From NCBI GenBank assembly GCA_946902875.1, contig OX336338.1, positions 9,291,971 to 9,355,970 on the forward strand: a stretch of DNA of 64,000 bases, given 5' to 3'. Made by a program: the position numbers and the translations under genes. The notes under the pieces were generated by a model. That model was given only the letters and a program-made list of their open reading frames with translations. It did no database searches and was not told where the DNA came from. Shown piece by piece: positions 10,761-21,236 of the stretch. Positions within the stretch are counted from its first letter, which is position 1; every line of letters begins with the position of its first letter. The DNA is from Nematopogon swammerdamellus. Its lineage: Eukaryota > Arthropoda > Insecta > Lepidoptera > Adelidae.

Positions 10761-11099
10761 CCCGCCTCGGCGCTCTATAGTGTTTTATATGCGAACCAAC
10801 TGATGTTATTATATTTCTTGTTTGTCTAATTGCGCGTCGTATTGTAATGGCCGTTCGCGCCATTTTATTTCTTAGTGGAGTGTGCAGTCACGATTGAATT
10901 CATTAGGTGATTAGTTAAATTGTAATATAAATTATTTTGTTAATGAAACGTTTTAATGTTCTATAATTTAGCTTTGAATTACTATTGGCTATATATTTAT
11001 CTTTTTTACCTTGTGTGATTCCATCACAGTCGCCCGCATAGAGGTTCGTAACGAAGCAAAGTCAACGGAACCTCATTCCGTGACGCTTGATCTCGTTAA

Positions 11100-11240
11100 G
11101 AAGCTATATACATTATGATCTTGAAAATTACTTCTTCTTTGTTAGGGTTTTATTGTTCCCTTCCAAGAAGTTTGTATATATAATTATTTATCACTGTTAG
11201 GGTTCAAGTTCCCTTCCAGAGACCCCCTTCTTCTATAATT
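11100..11240 (+). repeat. Short direct repeats just inside the left LTR
   Basis: GTTAGGGTT followed by TTCCCTTCCA occurs twice (about 11141-11165 and 11199-11218), each followed by a CTTCTTCT-like or AAGAAG run. Leader-like position, role unknown. Confidence 0.4.
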
Positions 11241-11594
11241 TTTAATTTGTGTGTTTTTTTTTTTTCAACACCATCTGTCCACGTGCTTTAGGAATTTCTT
11301 ACCCTCCAGCTTAGGATTTATCTCCCTTAGCTTAAAGAGAAAAGATTTTTAGAATGCATACCACAACCTTACCACCTCCGGCTTAGACCATGTTTGCACT
11401 CTTTCCCTTATCTTCCATTTGCAGCTCGTGCCAATACTACATTAAACAAATATTTTAGTGTAATCGATTTAGTTTATTATTAATAAATCTAGGAATTTAG
11501 GCAAAAGTTATCACCTCAAAGCCTTAGATCCCTATATTCTGCCTCTAACAGATTTCCCAACAGTGCAGGAACCTCTAGTCTCATCCTTTACCGT

Positions 11595-11740
11595 ATGGGC
11601 CGAAACAGAACATCACCGCTTACAGTGCAATACACACCTTACCACCTCCGGCTTAGGCTATGCAAGCAGTTCGGCAGGACAGAACTGGTCCGTGAAGAAC
11701 ACATAACACACCTTACCACCTCCGGCTTAGGCTATGCATG
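11595..11740 (+). repeat. CTTACCACCTCCGGCTTAGG repeat block, copy 1
   Basis: Contains two half-units beginning ACACCTTACCACCTCCGG and GCTTAGGCTATGCA, separated by AGTTCGGCAGGACAGAACTGG. The whole block recurs 999 bases downstream. A solitary half-unit is at about 11365-11395. The 80-aa frame across it is not convincing as a gene. Confidence 0.65.
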
Positions 11741-12590
11741 TATCCTAGCACAACAAGCTTCCATTAAAGGCAGAGTAGTCGGGATACATATTTTCAAAAG
11801 ACTTCGAAATCGACTCATGCATCATTTTGGATCCTAACTCACCTATTGACGAATAGACGGACTCGGTATGCTTGTAAACGATTCTACTTTAACTCCTCCA
11901 ACATTTCTCCGGTTAATGATTTCAAACCAAATACTACACTCATTCACTGTAAATAGACCAGAAAATGTCATCCTGAACTTCCAACGCTCCATTTTTTTGT
12001 GTTCGGAACGCCTTTAGTAGACGATGTCATAATCCCTCCCCAGCGTGAGTCAGACTCAGTAAAATGTAAAGTTCTGCACTTAAGGCATTTTCACCTCACC
12101 TTTTCTAAGTCCCAAATTGTGTGTTCTTCACACTGAATTTAATTTAACATTATTTTCGAAGCAATGTATGGGAAAACCAAACGAAGCCAAAGTATCCTGA
12201 TTCCTTGTAAAGGTCCCTTCAGGTTAGAGCGCTGCTCTCATTAGAAGGAAATTTCACTACAGAGTACAGACACTACAATACCCGCAGGTTTACTCGCGTA
12301 TTTTACACAAACATCCAAAACCATCCACTCAAGTCAACAAGTCTATTTTAAATTTTTGTTACTTCTTATTTAGAAGTAATTTAGTCTAACTCTCCTCACT
12401 GTACAGCATTTTATTTATTTATTTTGTCATATTTGTTTCCCGTTTTTTTTTTTTTTATACTTATTTATATTAATTTTATATATTTATAAAATAAATTATC
12501 TATATAAAATTTATACAAACAGACATAAACAAAAGACGGTATTCTCGCCGGCGACGGGAGACGAGAATTATTATTATTATTATTATTTAT

Positions 12591-12745
12591 CGTAAGGACC
12601 GATACAGTACATCACTGTTTACAATGCAATACACGCCTTACCACTCCTGGCTTAGGCTATGTAAGCAGTTCGGCAGGACAGAACTGGTCCGTGAAGAACA
12701 CATAACACACCTTACCATCACCGGCTTAGGCTATGCAAGTAGTTC
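12591..12745 (+). repeat. CTTACCACCTCCGGCTTAGG repeat block, copy 2
   Basis: Matches 11592-11740 at a constant 999-base offset with scattered substitutions, including the identical stretch GCAGTTCGGCAGGACAGAAC. Confidence 0.65.
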
Positions 12746-14639
12746 ATTATTTTTTTTCTTTTTATTTTAGAATTAATTAATATATTTATTTATTATTTTT
12801 TTTTCTTCGCCCGCATGACTTTACTTACTCTGTGAAATTTAATTTTAATTTTCTAACCCGTATGAATCTATTTATTTTAACAATAATTTAATGAGCACTA
12901 CTCTAGTGGTTTATTTACAGTATTTATGAGTATGTAACCCACAACTACGTCTATCAACAATTCAATACGCTCGCTACCGACAAAGTATCCTTAACATGAT
13001 AAAAGTCACCGATAGATAACGTGATAATAGAAATTGAAGAAGGTTTTGTATAGTGTAACGATTATGCGTAACAGTAGGTTGTTTCACATAATCAATTTTG
13101 ACAAGGCGCTTAATAAAATTACATTTTTTTTTTTTTTTTTTTTTTTAATTTTACTTTATTTTACAAAGTTATTCCATTAGATAAATTTTCTCTGGTTCCT
13201 ATTTTATCACAATCCTTTTCCTTTGTAGGTTTTCTTGTAACCTGTAAAATAACACTAAATGTCAATATTTTATAAATTTTACAAAAAATTTTTTTTTTTT
13301 TTTTTTATAAATATTTACTAACCTGTTTGTAAATGCTTAGAAGGATTGTTTTTTTTTTTTTTTTTTTCAGCAAGTACCCATCCCATGCCTAATCCCCTAA
13401 ATCACTCAAACCCCGTAATACCCCTTACAATTCCACTTCACAAACTATTCTGTGAGAAATTATCATTTAACCTCGATTCAAACTTTTACCAATTCACACT
13501 TTCCGTTATGAATTCCTGGAAGTAACGAACTTCAAAAGTTTCAGGCACTGATCATCCCCTCACACATTCATTCGTCCGGAACCGTTCACTCAGAATGCAT
13601 ACCCATTACTTCTCTAGTATGCTCGTCCATTGGCAACGCCCAATTACAACAAAAGTTATCCAAACAATCTTACACATACAGATATAAATAAATATCCATA
13701 ATTTCATTCCAACAAATGTTGCGCAATCATATGCAGTGTCCGAGCACATTCGTCGTTTATCCGATACTCTGTAGCAGACAGACGCCGATCGTCGACCACG
13801 CCTAAGCATAAAATGGAACGCTCCTCCTTCAGTTAAGTGCACCTATAACCCCATAGGTAGGCAAGAGCAGAATAAAATTAAAGTGAAACACCGAGCGAGG
13901 TGGGAAACCCCTGGAAATGCCCACGTCCAGCAGCAGTCTGACACAGGCCGCTGCCGACTAATACGAACCAAGGTATTTATATAAGACCCCCTACAAAATA
14001 TATAAACACATTCGTGCCGAAACTTTACGCTGTCACTTTACCTTTCAAAATACTCATCAATGAGCAAGTTCAAGATCTTTAGTTATGGTAAACCTTAAAT
14101 AAATAATATAAATTTAAACTAATTCGGATTAATGTAACTCTCATACTTTTAACATTATCATTTAATAGGCTATACACTCAGCAGCCCGACCGTGGTAATT
14201 CCACTCGATCGACGAGCTCGAGCAAAGTGAACGAGTAGGTATAAATGGCACCGTCGTATCTGTCAAATGTACAAGTGAGTGAGTGCACGAAACGGTCTCG
14301 TGGTCTACTCGAACTCGTACGTCGTTCCACCACATTTTGACAGTCATTGGCAAAGTTGCACGAAATGTGAACTCGGACTTCGAGTCATCTTGACGTATAC
14401 GCTCACTCAAACACTTGATTAATTTTGATCATCCCCTGCGACAGTTTAGAAAGTCTCAAGGTTGATCACATGCCAAATTAATGATTCCCTTCTTTGAATC
14501 TAGTGTAGAGGTATTTAAACATGTATTATTCTATCTACAAGTTGTTCATTCTTTCATTCATTAAGTATTCACTCAAATATTATAGATAAAATACAAGTAG
14601 GTACTTATGTACCTATCACTAAAATAAAATAAGAATAAA

Positions 14640-14950
14640 GTCTGTACCTAGGCACACACACACACACACAACACACCACACATACCACACATACCACACG
14701 CCACATTCCGACCATCAACCCGACAACCGGGGCAAGCAGAGCAACCGGTGCCGCGCCACACACACCCAACCACTTCAAGCAGCAAGCAAGCACGAAGACC
14801 CACCCCTCCGCACGACTCGGCGGAAGGACCACGACAATGCGACAGGGGCCAGCCCGCCGCCCCTCAGCACGGCATCATGTTCCCCGCACCCCAGCCGCCT
14901 CCTCCTCTACACGCACGGGGAGAAACGCAGCGGGGCCACTATCATTAATA
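14640..14950 (+). repeat. Repeat family C relative inside the element
   Basis: Starts with an (AC)n run (14653-14669) and has CAACCCGACAACCGGGGCAA, CAGAGCAACCGGTGCCG, ACGAAGACCCACCCCT and CGACTCGGCGGAA. These blocks are in the same order as at 53540-53700. It is GC-rich against its surroundings and probably a nested insertion. Confidence 0.55.
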
Positions 14951-17900
14951 CCGACCGGCTCACATGCACGGTACCGTTGTTAATGCTAAATAAAGTCTTG
15001 TATTCTAAGTACACGACTCATATCAATTTGACAGTGCCTATCTAAGTATGTACCTACCTATGTAACTAAATTATAGGTGACCGGTAGTGGAGCTATAGTG
15101 TATAACCAAGTATGATAATAATAGATGGGTACATACAGGAGTTATTTATTTTTAGATAGTTAGGTATCTACAGCTATGTATTACCCGTCGGAATTTCTAT
15201 ATAGGCATTATAGGCTAGGCACCTCCTCTCCTCGAATAAATGCGCTTTCCTCCGCACTTCACCGCGGTCTCACCTCGTTAGTACCGTTATCGGGGTATTT
15301 TTGTGGCTAGGTAATATGGCTGGAGGAAAGGCGGAGGGTTGAGGGGAAGAGATTCAAAATGATTGTCATCATCACTCACACAACTGGCTGACCGACCGAC
15401 AACCAACATCACGTGTGTTACCACGATGTAATTTTTACCAATACTAAATAGCTACTCTTAAATATCGAGGTGTTCAATTTATACGCGTTTTCAATTTAGT
15501 CAATACTCTTTTTCCTCTTTTAATTAACATAAAGATTCTGACAAATAGTATACATACTATATTGACCGTTTGATACCTGACAAAATGAGCGCTTTGCATT
15601 CTAGGTAGGATAATACATTCAGTAAAATTTAATAGTGGCAAGATTGGTGGATCGACACTCGCTCGATAATTTCGTCACCTGTACAACATTCGCATGCGCA
15701 CTCACCCGTACGCCGGTACCAAAATAATTTGCTTCGTGCGATCGATCGAGTCGAACGCAACCCGAACTCGTCGTGCGAGCGAAACCAGCACGGCAGGGGC
15801 CCTGATGTTTACTTTTGTAAAAGGGAGGAAAAGTTTAATTTGAATTTTAAATATAATTATTTTGTTCCAGCGACACCTATCTCACTATGTATAACAATGC
15901 CCAACAAAATTTTCTACGTTGTAATGTCAAAACTTCACTAATACACCAATAGATGGCAAGTAAATAGAATACTCCATGTTTCGCAAAACTCACTTCCAAA
16001 CATAATACTAGTATTGTATAAGTATAATTTGCTTCTGCAAAATCATTAAGCATTTTTCATAACCCCTCACTCCCTTCCTGCCTCTTAACCACTTCCTTTC
16101 AGATGTCACTATGATGTGAACATTGTGAACTGTGGGTATGTTTATTTCCTAATTTTAAATTTTTTTTCCTTTTTCCTTCTTTTTCCCATTTTCCCGGGTT
16201 CTTGAGTATTTGAGTACCCTACCAAATCTTTCTCCATTCGACTTATTTTCTTTCCCCTTTTTTTTCTCCTTTTCGGATTTACTCCGAAATTCACTCCGTA
16301 AGGTTGGTACTTATTTGTTTTAGTACGCAAGTCTGGTCCCCTTACGCTGTGAAAGCAAAACAAACACTAGCAATGGTTCTTATTGTTCGCGATAAGATCC
16401 ATATTCCTTCAAATATTTTTGAATCGGGCGCCCTGAGTCAGTTAATACACAACCACAGCAACGTTACCATTTATATGGAATTATCCATTTTTAAATGATT
16501 TTCAAGATAAAATGTGGAATTAAATATCCGGGCATTTCATACTAGTTTTATCATTTTACAGATTTCCACATAAGAAGATCAGTTTGGAGTATGGATTTTC
16601 TATAAAGCTTTTCTATAACATCCACATTTAAATGATTATCCAATCGCATATTGATTCTCAGAAAGCCTAGAACTGAAATGCCGCCACGGTTTTGCATCTT
16701 GTGTGAATATAATGAATGACCGGCCAATATACGACCTCACTTCATTCTTTTCAAAATCTAAATCGTATTTAAATTAAATTAATAATCTACTTATAATATC
16801 TAAGCTATTTGCTCTAATAATTTGGCGGAACAGGTTTCACACGAATGCCTACCTACCCCGTTAATGCTGGCCACACTGAACTGAACCAAACTCGAATCAA
16901 CCATACAGCCGCATCAATCCTCTATTCAAAATGGTGGCACCAATGTATTATTTCCGGCAACTCTTAGACCCACCCCTTCATTCACGTAATTTTCACAAGC
17001 AAACAGCTCACATACAACCGACCCATAAAACAGGCAACATCTACTGTCCACCTCCAGTGGCAATGGGCTGAGTACGTCAGGCAAAAAATTTTTTTCTGGA
17101 CAACAGTGTCTTGCTCCGACATCCGCAGACAGGATATTTAATATAGGAAAACCTCCACTTCCAGTCAATACGTTGACATAAGATAATTAATGGAATCCAA
17201 TAATACACATCTTCAGAATTGAATTTCTACATAGAAAAGTTAATGCATACGTTTTCTATTAGACCGTCATCACATCCATTCAATTTCCCCAATAATGTTA
17301 GTGAGACAAGATACGACTATCTTATCTTCTAACTCCCAATCACGTTGTAAGAATACATAAATACTAATATATCCATGTACTCGCTTTTATAAAATGAACA
17401 AACTCATACAACTAGACAAATATTTATGCTTCGTTCCCATACACAAAATATATGACTTCAGTTAACACGGAATCCATATACCTACATTAGCTCAAACATG
17501 CTTCCTCAAATACATACCATCCAACATTTCCAATTCATAACTAAGTTGATAAAATGGATCTACACTGTTTGATAGTGAAATACGCCTTCGACAACACACC
17601 GCAACAAACCATCAACTAGTAATTCTATTGCGTGTCGCCTCGGACTAGGCGCTTAATAGCCTTCTTGCTTGATTTTCAACAAACACTTTTAACTTCATCT
17701 TTCTGAATCGTTGTAAAACTGTAGTCCCTTCCATTATCTATATTAATTGGCACAATTATAATGTTCTAATTAGCTGAAACGTTACATCTAATATCAAACT
17801 TCTGCTCTACAGCCAATTATATACATTACTGCTTGACAAATACATACAATCACAAACTGATATATATATTTTATTCCAACCCACATCTCAAGCAGTGAAA

Positions 17901-18110
17901 TAAACAGCGTTATACTGCTGACCACACTAACGTATATTCAATTCCACAGATAACCAACACTCCGACATGGCATCCATAAAACCTATCTCCCACACATACC
18001 AACATGCTGCATCCAGGCAAGTCAACCTTCACATTGCAACAAGATACAGGGTCCTTTTCCCGCACTACCTAACAGTATAACCGTGCCAAGGTGAGAAGTG
18101 GCCAGTCCGT
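14951..18110. other. Interior spacer, no feature recognised
   Basis: AT-rich with short frames of up to 80 codons lacking motifs. About 16142-16270 is a T/C-rich strand-biased tract that yields a lysine/arginine-rich reverse frame by composition alone. Confidence 0.4.
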
Positions 18111-18117
18111 CACTCGC

Positions 18118-18457
18118 CATCCGCAGAGTTTCGCCTCACGCACAGTCACCCCTTTCTACTAGCATAAAACTACTCTCTCTTCACAACATATTACTTGATA
18201 AAATTTTAATTCTTCAGTAAAAAAATCTCCCGATGCGCCCCAACAAATTCGCAAGAAGCAAAACATCGCAAGTTCGTTTTTTTTTTTTTTCTTTCCCTAC
18301 AAAGCGCGATTCGTCATCCGCAAAGTTCCGCCTCACTCACAATCACTCCTATATATTATCGTAGAACTATACTCTCTTCTTAACATATTACTTGATAAAA
18401 GTTTTTTTTAATTCATCAGTAAAAAAAATCTCCCGATGCGCCCCAACAAATTCGCCT
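18118..18457 (+). repeat. Tandem duplication of about 200 bp
   Basis: 18118-18252 and 18315-18457 are diverged copies. Shared blocks are CATCCGCA-AGTT-CGCCTCAC, CATATTACTTGATAAAA, and CTCCCGATGCGCCCCAACAA followed by ATTCGC. Confidence 0.65.
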
Positions 18458-19039
18458 CGCCTGGCGACAATTCCAAATTGTAACCGTCCGGCCTCTCATT
18501 TGTTCTTATGAAACTGCAAGTTTCTGACGCTGTAGCCGGCATGTTCATATTATTAATGTTTAAGTGGCACTATAGAACCGGACGTAAAACGAACTCATAG
18601 CATCCCAATGCTTTACAATGACACAGCACAACAATAAAACCCTCAATTGCACTCCAGGAGTACTGACAGAAACAAAATCTACATACGCTTATTACAGAAC
18701 TCCTCATTCCTTCCGAATTAACTGTCAATTCTAGTAGAACGGACAGACACAACCATTCTACAGAACTCTACATTTACCCTGAAACAAATTTCAACTTTAG
18801 TAGAACAGGCAGACATACAAGCAGACAGCGTAGGCTCCGCAAAACGATTTCCTCATTCGCTTTTTGTGCACCAACCTGCATCCTACAACTTGTAATATTC
18901 TATGCTATGCCGCTTAATACTATATTAACCGAGGCACAACGCCGATCACTCAACCCATACACATCTCAAGACTCAGTGCATGACAAAATAAATTGTATTT
19001 TCTGCGCATTGTTTTCCCGACGAGATACTTGACACAACA

Positions 19040-19215
19040 GAAGAACCGTACTACTGTTAACATCGCTAATGGCCTTCCCATTCCTCAATTACTTCGCCAA
19101 CCACGCCGCACCTCCAACGGCGTGATGGTGTTGCGAACTCTGTCTCCGCGCCCGCAGGACGCGCGCGCGAGCTACGCCCTGCTCGGTCATCAACTCAACA
19201 GAGTCTCCGCTTAGT
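19040..19215 (+). repeat. Diverged copy of the LTR CpG-rich module
   Basis: CAACGGCGTGATGGTG, then CGCGCCCGCAGGACGCGCGC, parallels 10621-10680 in the LTR (AAACGGCGTGATGATACCGC and CGCGCCCGCAAGACGCGCGC). The 73-aa frame here is a by-product of GC content. Confidence 0.5.
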
Positions 19216-20334
19216 ATACTTGAATCATGTTAAAATAGCAACAATCCGTCCAAAGAGCGTATGTCCCTGCGTCACAAAAATGATCAAAACGGTCTAGTCA
19301 ACGTGCGTTGACAATCCATCCAGTCAAACCGTACACAAACATTCATACTGGATAAACATGTAATCTTTATCTTCAACAAAACGAAAGACACGTTGTCACA
19401 GCTACTCACCACTGAGGTGTAGCACGTCGCAAGTACAGTTGCGACACTTTTTCCAGTAACTACGCGCGACAGTACAAAACGCATCCGTCTGTACAACATT
19501 CGAGTAAGTCATGACAAAACGAGAGGTGGCTAGTCCGTCGTCTTATAGCACAGCAACACATAAAGTCACGAAGTAATAAATCAATATGTATTGATTTATT
19601 CTCAATCAAGTAAAACCATTTCATATACAAACACCCACTGTGGTATGATACTCGCACAGTTTATTATGCACACATTTAAAAATACACAAATTACCCAAAA
19701 AAAATTAACAGTAAAATCTAACATGCATTTACCTACTCATCATTCACTATTCATTTCGTTTACCTAAACAAAAAAAAATTTTTTCTTTCTCGGCACTGCT
19801 ATTTCATTGCCTCTGACAATTATATATATACCAATATTCATTCACTCTTTTACCAAAATACACAAACCAGACAAACATCTTTGTATTAGCAATCTGAGCT
19901 AAACCACGCGCTTCTCCATTTTTTTTGTCTAAATTGAACACCTGCATCGCCACGTGGTTGAATTCTTCAACTTTTGTTAGTCTCGTATATCAATTGTATC
20001 TCTCTCTCTCTCATTCACACCCCACTAGAAGAGCAAGTCTAAAATAGCGCTCTAGTCTACTGTCTCGTTCTAACTCTTACTTGCATTGCATACACTTTAT
20101 ACTAGTGGGAAAGAGATAAGAATCATTCGTACACTTATGCCAAACGAAACTAATGATCAAACACAAACAGTACAACACGTGCACCCATAAATCAATCTTT
20201 CTTGACCATGGTTCTCTCCTCATGGGCCTAATCAACACGAAATTTACAAACTTGTGTAGGGTTGCCAAAAATATTCCACCTTCTCACTTCAAATTTCGTG
20301 ATTGCAATTTCCACATAATAACAAAGTAATAGAA

Positions 20335-20415
20335 ATCATACATACATACACACAACACACGCTTCCCCCTCCGACAAACCAGGCAAATAGAGCAACCGGC
20401 GCTGCTCTACAGGGA
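20335..20415 (+). repeat. Repeat family C fragment inside the element
   Basis: CACACAACACACGCTTCCCC followed by CGACAAACCAGGCAAATAG and AGCAACCGGCGCTGC follows the order seen at 14650-14755. Confidence 0.45.
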
Positions 20416-21236
20416 CTTTGGTATCTGTTTGTTTTATTCCAAAACAATTCAATGCATAATGTGACACATACATAAACAACATCTGTATAATACGACTCCG
20501 TGCACCACATATTATTATTATTTCCTATTTCCCCTTTTTTTTTTTTTTTTTGAACAATATAATTAAATAAGTCAGATTAAACTTCCCAAACCCTTTAGCA
20601 CGAATTTCTCTAAACACACAATGCACCCAAACATGCTTCATCTTTAAAACCAGTCCACACTAGTCTTTCAAAAATTTGGTAGCCCTGCGCCCGCAAGTAT
20701 TCTGTGGCCTTGGCCAAGCGCTCATCAATCAATAATTCTCCAGTTCCACTTTTCCATAGAACAAATAATCATTATGCAAGTGACATTAAAATTTCTTTTT
20801 ATAATAAATGGCTAATAACATACTTATGACGATGTAATTGCGTAGGTCATGTAAATCATTTCACAATTACGTACAACATTTTACCTCTGAAAAGAAACAC
20901 TTATTTTGTAATCTCGCCGGATAATGGAATAACTCACATTGTTGCTATGGACCAAACCATAGTTAGATGTCATCTGCTGGAAACTGCTCCGATGTTTACT
21001 GGCAGTAGACTGGGCACGCCTAGACTTACATTACGAATCGTAACCATACAATTCGCTCTTACACTTACGCAAATTACGTTTTGGCACAAAATAATAAGAT
21101 TTCTCGTGTCAGACCATTACAAAACGTTTATATATATATATCTTTGAATTCCTTGGATTTATGATAACACTACTATAACTAAAAGAACTTATTTTTACAT
21201 AAATTTTTTTTTATATATGCTGGTCACGCGCAGCAC

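Larger units (their letters stand above)
6229..11028. repeat. Left long terminal repeat, 4,800 bp
   Basis: It matches 21237-26036. Contents in order: AT-rich part with small inverted GGACCCTCGGTCC motifs (6229-7685); three tandem copies of a 320-355-base unit (7688-8690); three ACACGCGAGCGAAGCCG motifs (8701-8830); clusters of TGACACG palindromes (8932-9200, 9595-9660, 10055-10545); two CpG-rich blocks (9690-9835, 10585-10760); AT-rich end. The last 15 bases, TGTGATTCCATCACA, are a hairpin of TGTGAT/ATCACA. The open frames inside start mostly at non-ATG codons and are not credible genes. Confidence 0.85.
11029..21236. other. Interior of the giant LTR element, no coding capacity
   Basis: 10,208 bases between the LTRs. 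I looked for RT, integrase, protease and gag signatures in the longest frames on both strands and saw none. The contents are noncoding repeats and AT-rich spacer, described in the entries below. Long T runs occur at about 13133-13146, 13288-13307 and 13350-13368. The bases after the left LTR (GTCGCCCGCATAGAGG) do not start with the TGG expected of a primer site, and those before the right LTR (CACGCGCAGCAC) are not purine-rich. Confidence 0.6.

Noticed and set aside
10512..10829. 105-codon frame in the LTR, present in both copies
   Set aside because: No ATG-based context, arginine/proline-rich by CpG composition, no domain. Its presence in both LTRs only reflects LTR identity.
16142..16363. 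Lysine/arginine-rich 73-codon reverse frame
   Set aside because: Results from a strand-biased T/C tract (TTTTTCCTTTTTCC); no conserved motif.
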